From Tardiphaga sp. (GTDB lineage Bacteria; Pseudomonadota; Alphaproteobacteria; Rhizobiales; Xanthobacteraceae), in NCBI GenBank assembly GCA_014377915.1, contig JACMOT010000148.1, forward strand, positions 1-5,897: a stretch of DNA of 5,897 nt, written 5' to 3'. Below the pieces are notes generated by a model. The model was given only the letters and a program-made list of their open reading frames with translations. It had not been told where the DNA came from and searched no databases. Each line of letters opens with the position of its first letter. Positions within the stretch are counted from its first letter, which is position 1. This document shows positions 1 to 5,234 of the stretch, in pieces. The position numbers and the translations under genes are program-made.

Positions 1-1194
1 CACCGAGGCCTGTACCGGCTTCTCGCTGTCCTCGAGCCGACCGAGCGTGACCTGTCTGGTTTCTTCCTTACCCATCCGGATGATCAGCACGTCAACCGCC
101 TTGCCGACCGCGGTATCGGCGACCACGCGCGACAGGTCCTTCGGCTCCTTGATGTCCTTGCCGTCGAACTTGACGACGACGTCGCCGGTCTCGAGGCCGG
201 CAGGCTTGGCCGGACCCTTGTCGTCGATGCCGGCGATCAGCGCGCCACGCGCGGGCTTGATGTTCAGGCTCTCGGCGATCTCGTCGGTGACCGGCTGGAT
301 GCGGACACCGAGCCAGCCACGGCGCAGCTCACCGAATTCGCGCAACTGCGCGACCACCTGGGTCACCGTCTTCGACGGCACCGCAAAGCCGATGCCGATC
401 GAGCCGCCGGACGGCGAGATGATCAGCGTGTTGACGCCGATCACATCACCGTCGAGGTTAAACAGCGGACCGCCGGAATTGCCGCGATTGATCGCTGCGT
501 CGGTCTGGATATAGCTGTCATAGGGACCGGAATTGATGTCGCGGTTCCGCGCCGAGACGATGCCGGCGGTGACGGTGCCGCCGAGACTGAACGGGTTGCC
601 GATCGCAATCACCCATTCGCCGAGCCGCAGCTTCTCGGAATCGCCGAACTTCACCGCGATCAGCGGCTTCACCGGCTTGAACTTCAGCACTGCCAGATCG
701 GTCTTCTTGTCGACACCGACCAGCTCTGCCTTGATCTTGGTACCGTCATTCATGATGACGTTGATCTCGTCGGCATCGGCGATGACATGGTTGTTGGTGA
801 CCACGATGCCGGAGGTGTCGATGATGAAGCCGGAGCCCAGCGAGTTGGTCTTGCGCGGCTGCATGCCACCGTTCTTGTCGCCGCCGGGGCCTCCCTTGCG
901 GTTCTTGAAGAAGTCGTCGAAAAATTCCTCGAATGGCGATCCCGGCGGCAGTTGCGGCATCGCTCCGCGCGGATTGTCACCGGCGCTCTTGTCGCCACTG
1001 CCCTTGTTGGCATCGACGGTCTGAGTGGTGGAAATATTGACCACCGCGTCGATCACCTTCTCGGCGACATCCGCGATCCCGTCGGGACCGCGGGCAACGG
1101 CCGGCGCGGAAAAAATGGCGACGGCGGCTCCAAGGCAGGCCCCCGTCAGCAACGGGCGAAGGCGAGCGCTCAGGGCTGGAATCGCAATAGGCAT
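1..1194 (-). CDS. degP: Do/DegP-family periplasmic serine endoprotease (C-terminus cut by window edge)
   Basis: ATP-independent protease and chaperone of the HtrA/Do family, which degrades or refolds damaged proteins in the periplasm. I translated 398 residues by hand; the frame is still open at base 1. Residues 1-34 form a signal peptide with a hydrophobic core and an Ala-X-Ala type end (PAVA before Arg35). The trypsin-like domain has the full triad: His136 in TNNHVIAD, Asp166 in TDLAVL, and Ser240 in GNSGGPL. The stretch around residues 85-115 is rich in Phe, Asp, Gly and Lys and matches the flexible LA-loop region. The first PDZ domain begins near RRGWLGV (291-297) and ends near 387. The second PDZ domain normally found in Do proteases would lie beyond the edge. 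The ATG at 1194 is preceded by AGGAGA (1205-1210) with a 10-nt gap. An active protease is expected. DegP, DegQ and MucD cannot be told apart here. Confidence 0.95.
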   Translation of the reverse strand, partial: MPIAIPALSARLRPLLTGACLGAAVAIFSAPAVARGPDGIADVAEKVIDAVVNISTTQTVDANKGSGDKSAGDNPRGAMPQLPPGSPFEEFFDDFFKNRKGGPGGDKNGGMQPRKTNSLGSGFIIDTSGIVVTNNHVIADADEINVIMNDGTKIKAELVGVDKKTDLAVLKFKPVKPLIAVKFGDSEKLRLGEWVIAIGNPFSLGGTVTAGIVSARNRDINSGPYDSYIQTDAAINRGNSGGPLFNLDGDVIGVNTLIISPSGGSIGIGFAVPSKTVTQVVAQLREFGELRRGWLGVRIQPVTDEIAESLNIKPARGALIAGIDDKGPAKPAGLETGDVVVKFDGKDIKEPKDLSRVVADTAVGKAVDVLIIRMGKEETRQVTLGRLEDSEKPVQASV

Positions 1195-1234
1195 GGGACA
1201 AACGTCTCCTGGAGAGGGTCGGCAATGGTGCAGA

Positions 1235-1261
1235 TTGCGCCCGAACGGCGCGTCGGCGCAA
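1235..1261. repeat. Inverted repeat in the degP leader
   Basis: TTGCGCC at 1235-1241 is the perfect reverse complement of GGCGCAA at 1255-1261, with a 13-nt loop. It lies about 40-67 nt upstream of the degP start codon and 25 nt upstream of its Shine-Dalgarno sequence. No T-run follows on the minus strand, so it is not an intrinsic terminator. It could be a leader RNA hairpin or a protein-binding site; the sequence does not decide between these, and a chance repeat in GC-rich DNA is possible. Confidence 0.4.
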
Positions 1262-1300
1262 GCCTGCCGGGGCCGCCGTGTGGCTTTGTCATCAGGATCG

Positions 1301-1320
1301 CAGATTGCGGCAAATTGCGG
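1301..1320. repeat. Tandem 10-bp repeat upstream of degP
   Basis: Two adjacent 10-bp units, CAGATTGCGG and CAAATTGCGG, differ at one position. A third, shorter copy (CAGATTGCG) sits at 1231-1239, inside the inverted repeat of the same leader. The spacing from the first copy to the last is 70 bp between equal points (1231 and 1301), close to an integral number of helical turns. Short direct repeats in a promoter-proximal gap can be regulator binding sites, but no known operator is recognised. Confidence 0.35.
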
Positions 1321-1321
1321 A

Positions 1322-1362
1322 CGAAAAAACGCACGATCACGTTGATCGGTCAGCATTTTTCG
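1322..1362 (-). terminator. Putative weak intrinsic terminator after the DUF2065 gene
   Basis: An inner perfect inverted repeat, CGATCA/TGATCG with a 3-nt loop (1334-1348), is nested almost concentrically inside an outer one, CGAAAAA (1322-1328) and TTTTTCG (1356-1362). Read on the minus strand, the hairpin is followed by a run of six T (1324-1329). It begins 27 nt beyond the DUF2065 stop codon. The inner stem is only six pairs and AT-containing, so termination may be partial. If it works, degP would need its own promoter between 1195 and 1321; no clear -35/-10 pair was found there. Confidence 0.45.
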
Positions 1363-1389
1363 GTGTGAGGCGAGGGCTGGAGGGCGCGG

Positions 1390-1590
1390 TTACCGGCGTA
1401 CGAACCAGATCAGGATCAAGCCACCAATGGCAGAGCCGATGCCGGCGATCCGCAAAATATTGTCAGGGGCGGCCAGCGCACTTTTCATGGCGCGCCGCAT
1501 CCAGCCTGGAATGGCCAGAAACAGGAGACCTTCCAGCACGAACAAAATACCGATGCCGATCAGGAAGTCGCCGAACGCTATGGACCCCAT
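1390..1590 (-). CDS. DUF2065-family small inner-membrane protein
   Basis: A 66-residue protein with two hydrophobic segments, about residues 4-27 (FGDFLIGIGILFVLEGLLFL) and 45-63 (LRIAGIGSAIGGLILIWFV). They are joined by a short basic stretch containing WMRR, and the protein ends in RR. Size, two-helix layout and the place between hflC and the Do protease fit the DUF2065 family, whose molecular role is unknown. The ATG at 1590 has GGGAG at 1601-1605, a rather long 10-nt gap. The gene is cut off from hflC by a strong terminator, leaving only 38 bp for a promoter of its own. It may therefore depend on read-through or on a promoter overlapping the terminator. The family assignment is from pattern and context. 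Confidence 0.85.
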   Translation of the reverse strand: MGSIAFGDFLIGIGILFVLEGLLFLAIPGWMRRAMKSALAAPDNILRIAGIGSAIGGLILIWFVRR

Positions 1591-1628
1591 CCGACTTCAA
1601 CTCCCGAACCGTTCGCACCCTAAGCGCA

Positions 1629-1670
1629 TTTTTTTCAAAAAAAGAGGCGCGCCTGTCAGGGCGCGCCTCT
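1629..1670 (-). terminator. Strong rho-independent terminator downstream of hflC
   Basis: On the minus strand, an 11-bp perfect GC-rich stem (AGAGGCGCGCC at 1643-1653 pairing with 1660-1670, 6-nt loop) is followed directly by seven T (positions 1643 down to 1637). This is a textbook intrinsic terminator. It lies 70 nt after the hflC stop codon. Just beyond the T-run, one base separates it from seven A, so 1629-1643 is also a 7-1-7 T/A inverted repeat. There is no equivalent T-run on the plus-strand side of the stem beyond TTT at 1673-1675, so it acts in the direction of hflC. Confidence 0.9.
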
Positions 1671-1739
1671 CCTTTAGATCAGAGCGACAGCGAACGCAAA
1701 ACTGCAGTTCGAGCCGGCCGATCGATCATGGCTTGTGGT

Positions 1740-2630
1740 TTACGGCTTCGCCTCGGCCGCCTTGCCGGTCGGATTGGCGAAGAAGCGGAAGAACTCCGAA
1801 TCCGGCCGCAGCAGGAACCGGGTGTCGTTGCCCTTCAAGCTGTTTTCATACGCCGTCATGGAGCGGTAGAAGGCGAAGAAATCGGCGTCCTTGCCGTAGG
1901 CTTCCGCGAACAGCCGGTTGCGCTCGCCATCGCCGGTACCGCGAACGGTTTCGGAGGTGGAGTTGGCCTCGGCGATGATCACCGTGGCTTCGCGATCCGC
2001 CTTGGAGCGGATCTCCTGCGCCTTCTGGCCGCCCTGCGCACGGAATTCAGCGGCTTCGCGCTGACGTTCCGTCTGCATCCGCTGATACACCGCCTGGCTG
2101 TTCGCCTCCGGCAGATCGGCGCGGCGGATGCGGACATCCACAACGGCGATACCGTAGCCATCGGCCTCCTTGTCGAGCTGATCGCGGATCTTGTTCATCA
2201 GGGCTTCGCGTTCGTCACGCACCACCTGGATGAAGGTCACCTCGCCCAGCACGCGGCGCAACGATGCGTTGAGCAACGTGGTCAACTGGATGTTGGCCCC
2301 CTGGATCGACCCGATGCTCTGATAGAAGCGCAGCGCGTTCTTGATGCGGTAGCGGGCGAAAGCATCGACCACCAGCCGCTTCTGATCCGACGCGATGACT
2401 TCCTGCGCCGGATTTTCAAGATCGAGGATGCGCTTGTCGATCGAGATCACGCTGTCGATGAACGGCATCTTGAAATTCAGACCGGGTTCGGTGACCACGC
2501 GGACCGGCTCGCCGAGCCGGACCACGAGGACCTGTTCGGTCTGCCGAACAGTGAAGATCGTGCTGTAGCCGACAATAATGACGGCCAGCAGGACGATCAG
2601 GGCGACGATGCCCGAGATACCGGTCTTCAT
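1740..2630 (-). CDS. hflC: HflC, SPFH/band-7 subunit of the FtsH-modulating HflKC complex
   Basis: HflC and HflK assemble into a large periplasm-facing cage in the inner membrane that encloses FtsH and controls its access to membrane substrates. The 296-residue product has one N-terminal membrane segment (about residues 6-24) and an SPFH domain with EPGLNFKMPF at 48-57. An Ala/Glu/Arg/Gln-rich helix follows (about 180-222). Near the C-terminus is the HflC hallmark GTGDGERNRLFAEAYGKDAD, continuing to RSMTAYENS (about 231-264). It is shorter than E. coli HflC (about 334 residues), mainly because an internal insertion ahead of the VVDVRI segment is absent. The ATG overlaps the hflK stop as ATGA, and GGGAG (2637-2641) sits 6 nt upstream, so coupled translation is likely. 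Despite older naming it is not itself a protease. Confidence 0.95.
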   Translation of the reverse strand: MKTGISGIVALIVLLAVIIVGYSTIFTVRQTEQVLVVRLGEPVRVVTEPGLNFKMPFIDSVISIDKRILDLENPAQEVIASDQKRLVVDAFARYRIKNALRFYQSIGSIQGANIQLTTLLNASLRRVLGEVTFIQVVRDEREALMNKIRDQLDKEADGYGIAVVDVRIRRADLPEANSQAVYQRMQTERQREAAEFRAQGGQKAQEIRSKADREATVIIAEANSTSETVRGTGDGERNRLFAEAYGKDADFFAFYRSMTAYENSLKGNDTRFLLRPDSEFFRFFANPTGKAAEAKP

Positions 2631-3772
2631 CGGGTGCTCCCGCTAGGCTGAGGCTGACCTGATGTCGCCGGGGGCTGACGACGCGGCGTCAGTTCGTTGA
2701 GGGGAAGATAGGGTACGACACCTTGGGAGGCGGCGCCGCCATCATAGACCAGCTTCTCGGCATTGCCGAGGATCCGCTCCATGGTTTCAAGATAGATGCG
2801 CTGACGGGTCACGTCGGGCGCCTTCTTGTACTCGTCGTAGACGTTCAGGAAGCGCGAGCTCTGGCCCTTGGCCTCGGCGATCGCCTGCTCCTTATAGCCT
2901 TCCGCGACCTGCAAAATCTGCGAAGCACGGCCGCGCGCATCGGGAACGACGCGGTTGGCATAGGTCTGGGCTTCGTTCTGCAGGCGCTCGAGGTCGGCAC
3001 GGGCGGCCTGCACGTCACGAAACGCGTCGATCACCTGGGCCGGCGGATCGACTTTCTGCATCTGCACCTGCTGCACCAGAACGCCGGCAGCGTAGCCGTC
3101 GAGCGTCTTCTGCATCAGTTCCTGCACATTGGCTTCGGTCGTGGTACGGGCGCCGGTCAGAACCGGCTGGATGTTGGCCCGGCCCACCACTTCGCGCATC
3201 GCGCTCTCGGCGACCGCTTTCACGGTACCTTCGGGGTTCTGGATGTTGAACAGGAAGTTGCCGACACCGTCCGGCTTGATCCGCCACAGCACCGTGAAGT
3301 CGACGTCGACGATGTTCTCGTCGCCGGTCAGCATCAGGCTTTCCTCGGGCACATCACGCATGGTGCGGCCGCGGCGCGAGGGATCGTCGCCGAGCGTCAT
3401 GCCAATGCTGAGCGTCGAGACGCGCAGCGCCTTCGGCAACAACACCGTCTCGATCGGATAGGGCAGATGGTAGTTCAGGCCGGGCTGCACGGTGCGAACA
3501 TGCTTGCCGAAGCGCAGCACGACGCCGAGCTCTTCGGACTGTACCTTGAAGAAGCCGGACAGGCCCCAGATCACCAGCGCGGCGACCAGCACCAGGGCGA
3601 TGCCCATGCCGCTGACGAAGCCACCGGGCAGCAGCGATTGCAGGCGGTCCTGACCGCGGCGCAGCAGATCCTCGAGATCAGGCGGCCTCGGTCCGGACGA
3701 TTGCGGGCCAGAACCCCATGGTCCCTTGGGTCCCGCGTTCCACGGACCTCCGCCTTGATTCTTCCACGGCAT
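2627..3772 (-). CDS. hflK: HflK, SPFH/band-7 subunit of the FtsH-modulating HflKC complex
   Basis: This is the partner of HflC in the inner-membrane HflKC-FtsH assembly. The 381-residue product starts with a Gly/Pro/Trp-rich cytoplasmic tail (1-32), as is usual for HflK, followed by DLEDLLRRGQDRL. A membrane segment spans about 54-74. The SPFH domain includes VQPGLNYHLPYP at 95-106 and LTGDENIVDVDFTVLWRI at 148-165. A long Ala/Glu/Gln-rich helical region (about 250-305) precedes RIYLETMERIL (325-335), and a Pro/Gln/Ser-rich tail ends the protein. The ATG at 3772 has a strong Shine-Dalgarno sequence, GGAGGAG (3780-3786), 7 nt away. It is the first gene of a two-gene unit with hflC and has a likely promoter in the 150-bp gap upstream. 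Confidence 0.95.
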   Translation of the reverse strand: MPWKNQGGGPWNAGPKGPWGSGPQSSGPRPPDLEDLLRRGQDRLQSLLPGGFVSGMGIALVLVAALVIWGLSGFFKVQSEELGVVLRFGKHVRTVQPGLNYHLPYPIETVLLPKALRVSTLSIGMTLGDDPSRRGRTMRDVPEESLMLTGDENIVDVDFTVLWRIKPDGVGNFLFNIQNPEGTVKAVAESAMREVVGRANIQPVLTGARTTTEANVQELMQKTLDGYAAGVLVQQVQMQKVDPPAQVIDAFRDVQAARADLERLQNEAQTYANRVVPDARGRASQILQVAEGYKEQAIAEAKGQSSRFLNVYDEYKKAPDVTRQRIYLETMERILGNAEKLVYDGGAASQGVVPYLPLNELTPRRQPPATSGQPQPSGSTR

Positions 3773-3825
3773 TCACAATCTCCTCCGCGCGGGCCGGGCA
3801 TACCGGTCACGCCACATCTGGACGG

Positions 3826-3854
3826 TTTATAGGGGACGGACCCGTCTCTTACAA
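3826..3854 (-). promoter_or_regulatory. Probable sigma-70-type promoter of hflKC with an inverted repeat in its spacer
   Basis: On the minus strand, TTGTAA (3849-3854) and TATAAA (3826-3831) are separated by exactly 17 nt (3832-3848). The -10 matches consensus at 5 of 6 positions and the -35 at 4 of 6. They lie about 55 nt upstream of the hflK start. The spacer holds GACGG-GT-CCGTC (3835-3846), an inverted repeat that could be an operator, and GACGG recurs at 3821-3825 on the plus strand. No terminator is seen after folA, so hflKC may also receive read-through from the thyA-folA unit. Confidence 0.55.
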
Positions 3855-3890
3855 CGCAGGGCCCGGAGAGCTGGAGCTATGCTTAAAGCC

Positions 3891-3909
3891 ACAATTGTCA
3901 ATGTTAACA
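3891..3909. other. Pair of adjacent 8-bp AT-rich palindromes between folA and hflK
   Basis: ACAATTGT (3891-3898) and TGTTAACA (3902-3909) are each perfect palindromes, separated by 3 bp. They form an AT-rich patch in a GC-rich region, 14 nt beyond the folA stop. A consensus-like TTGACA on the minus strand (3896-3901) bridges the two, but no good -10 follows at 16-18 nt. They could be a regulator site upstream of the hflK promoter. The function is not known. Confidence 0.35.
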
Positions 3910-3922
3910 GTCGCAAACGACG

Positions 3923-4441
3923 TTAATACGGGCGGCGTCGGCGATATGTCACATAGGAGAAGTCGGCGCTGTCGGCGGCCGAGGCGGACTGGCGCTCCCG
4001 CGCCGCTTCTTCCCATACCGCGGGATCGATCGCCGGCAGATACGTATCGCCATCCGGCCGGGCATGGACCTCGGTGATTTCCAGCCGGTCGGCGAGCCCC
4101 ATCCACTGCGCGTAGATCTCCGCGCCGCCGAGCACCGCGATCTCGGTGGCAGAACGCCGCAGCGCGTCGCCGAGCGCGGCGTCGCGGGCGGCGTCGAACG
4201 AGGTGGTCACCACCGCGCCCGCTGCCTGGTAAGCGGCGTTGCGGGTGATGACGATATTGGTGCGGCCGGGCAGCGGCCGTCGCGGAAACGATTCGAACGT
4301 CTTGCGGCCCATCACGATCGGCTTGCCCATGGTCATCGCCTTCAGGCGCTGCATGTCGGACTTCAGCCGCCACGGGATCGCATTGCCCTGCCCGATCACG
4401 CCATTCTCGGCGACGGCCACGATGAGGATGACAGAGATCAC
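3923..4441 (-). CDS. folA: Dihydrofolate reductase
   Basis: Cytoplasmic NADPH-dependent enzyme that reduces dihydrofolate to tetrahydrofolate, recycling the dihydrofolate produced by ThyA. The 172-residue product is close to the family length of about 160-170. Visible landmarks are AENGVIG (11-17), NAIPWRL with the substrate-binding acid Asp29 (equivalent to E. coli Asp27), MGRKTFES (44-51), LPGRTNIVITR with Arg60 (equivalent to Arg57), and the cofactor-loop motif VLGGAEIY (103-110). The start is GTG at 4441, overlapping the stop of the upstream gene as GTGA. No Shine-Dalgarno sequence is visible within 20 nt, so translation probably depends on coupling to the upstream small gene. The GC content (63-78% in sampled lines) is typical of the host, unlike the gene before it. 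All key residues are present, so an active enzyme is expected. Confidence 0.95.
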   Translation of the reverse strand: MISVILIVAVAENGVIGQGNAIPWRLKSDMQRLKAMTMGKPIVMGRKTFESFPRRPLPGRTNIVITRNAAYQAAGAVVTTSFDAARDAALGDALRRSATEIAVLGGAEIYAQWMGLADRLEITEVHARPDGDTYLPAIDPAVWEEAARERQSASAADSADFSYVTYRRRRPY

Positions 4442-4848
4442 GATGCGACCGAGAGGTGCGTCATCAGTTCGGGCTTGAAATATACCGGGATCACGCTCTC
4501 GAAGAATTGGCCGCCCGTAAAGGTCATATCGATGCGCACTCCGATATAGGGGTCTATCCGAATGTAGGCACCGAGGACTTTGGCACGTTCGATCTGATGG
4601 CTATCTACCCGGGTATCGGAGAGCGCGAATACCGAGCGATAGGGATTCTGTGCAAGCAGATCGAGCGCCTTCGTTAGCAAGACGCTTTTCTGATCCGCCG
4701 AAGGGGGCACCAAGATCAACGTCCACTGACCATCCTCTTCGCGAAACTGCCAGTATGAAGCCAGCAGCGGGGCACCCTGCGCGATCAATTTGTCAACGAG
4801 TTTGGTTGAGGCGTTGAACTTCGAGTCTACAAGCGATTCAATAGCCAT
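4438..4848 (-). CDS. Unrecognised 136-residue protein paired with the HEPN gene
   Basis: I do not recognise this protein with certainty. It is predicted soluble, with no signal peptide or membrane segment. An N-terminal helical part (about 1-30, LVDKLIAQGAPLLASYW) is followed by a beta-rich strand, GQWTLILVPP (40-49). A central helix (55-67) and two more beta-like stretches follow (GAYIRID at 93-99, and GVRIDMTF to ESVIPVYF at 103-124). The layout recalls, from memory only, a widespread hypothetical family with a conserved Trp-x-Leu strand and a short C-terminal beta hairpin. It lacks the Gly-Ser and Asp-x-Asp signature of MNT nucleotidyltransferases, the usual HEPN partners. The ATG lies inside the end of the HEPN gene (22-nt overlap) with AAGGA (4857-4861) 8 nt upstream. 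Its stop overlaps the folA start. GC is near 54%, below its neighbours. Confidence 0.8.
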   Translation of the reverse strand: MAIESLVDSKFNASTKLVDKLIAQGAPLLASYWQFREEDGQWTLILVPPSADQKSVLLTKALDLLAQNPYRSVFALSDTRVDSHQIERAKVLGAYIRIDPYIGVRIDMTFTGGQFFESVIPVYFKPELMTHLSVAS

Positions 4849-5231
4849 TTTAGCAATCCTTCATTGCCACTGATTGCGTTCAGCATTGCTGATGCCTCAT
4901 CTGTTGTCCAAGCCCTGTAACGAGCCTGCTCCGACCATTCCGAAGCAACCGTCCAGGAGCCGGACAGCGTCTTGTCGGCTTTTACTTCATGCTCTAATCC
5001 CGAAAGACGGAGCAACTCGATCAGCTTGTGCGTGTAGACGCTATTGACCAGTGATTTATCAGGTATTTCGTCAGCCTTAAAGCGGGTGGCGATGCTTGCC
5101 TTGAGGGCGCATTCAACCGCATACCCAGCCAGATAATAGGCGCCCGACGGATAACCTTGCGCGAGCAACAGTGTCGCCTCAGCAAGGCGTTCTTCAGCCA
5201 ATTGCTGGAACGTGGCCCGATCCTGCGCCAT
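4827..5231 (-). CDS. HEPN-domain protein
   Basis: A 134-residue, largely helical protein. The stretch GAYYLAGYAVECALKASI (30-47) is the typical second helix of one HEPN subgroup, and YTHKLIELLRLSGL (66-79) matches that subgroup's following His-Lys/Asp-Leu helix. HEPN proteins are often RNases or regulators in toxin-antitoxin, abortive-infection and CRISPR-linked systems. Many use an Arg-X4-6-His motif. Here Arg75 and His81 are spaced as R-X5-H, but in a place that may be coincidental. The C-terminus (residues 98-108, with RYR at 104-106) is a further helix. The ATG at 5231 is only 3 nt after the thyA stop and no well-placed Shine-Dalgarno sequence is seen, which suggests coupling to thyA translation. 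The next gene starts inside its last codons. Its usual MNT nucleotidyltransferase partner is absent. The function (toxin, defence or other) is not established. Confidence 0.85.
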   Translation of the reverse strand: MAQDRATFQQLAEERLAEATLLLAQGYPSGAYYLAGYAVECALKASIATRFKADEIPDKSLVNSVYTHKLIELLRLSGLEHEVKADKTLSGSWTVASEWSEQARYRAWTTDEASAMLNAISGNEGLLKWLLNRL

Positions 5232-5234
5232 GGC

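Larger units (their letters stand above)
4438..5231 (-). other. Low-GC two-gene module between thyA and folA, probable acquired block
   Basis: My hand count over 4501-5220 gives 387 G+C of 720 bases, about 54%. Single 60-base lines in folA give 63%, 75% and 78%, and in thyA 62% and 65%. The block holds exactly the HEPN gene and its partner and is bounded by the thyA stop and the folA start. No direct repeats, transposase, integrase or tRNA were seen at its edges. Its base composition and cargo type suggest horizontal acquisition, but long residence under relaxed codon selection would look similar. Confidence 0.55.

Noticed and set aside
787..1368. A 193-codon plus-strand reading frame opposite the start of degP
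   Set aside because: It overlaps the signal peptide and protease domain of degP antisense and spans the leader. No ribosome binding site or family motif supports it.
1278..2651. A 457-codon plus-strand reading frame opposite hflC and the intergenic region
   Set aside because: It runs antisense to hflC, which has clear family motifs, a ribosome binding site and operon context. It crosses the terminator as well. Long antisense frames are expected in GC-rich genomes, and its translation is low-complexity Arg/Ala/Gly-rich with no family signature.
2723..3832. A 369-codon plus-strand reading frame opposite hflK
   Set aside because: It is an antisense shadow of hflK, rich in His, Gly, Leu and Asp in a way typical of the mirror frame. 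It has no recognisable domain.
3873..3901. A second hflK promoter starting from the perfect TTGACA at 3896-3901 (minus strand)
   Set aside because: No acceptable -10 lies 16-18 nt downstream; the sequence there reads TAGCTC/AGCTCC. The TTGTAA-N17-TATAAA pair closer to hflK is better supported.
4827..5231. A classical HEPN-MNT toxin-antitoxin pair
   Set aside because: The HEPN half is plausible, but the second gene shows no Gly-Ser or Asp-x-Asp nucleotidyltransferase motif, so the standard label would be wrong. It is described as an unresolved pair instead.
4438..5231. A transposon or integrated element carrying the HEPN pair
   Set aside because: No transposase, integrase, terminal inverted repeats, target duplications or tRNA were found at the borders. 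Only base composition and gene content hint at acquisition.
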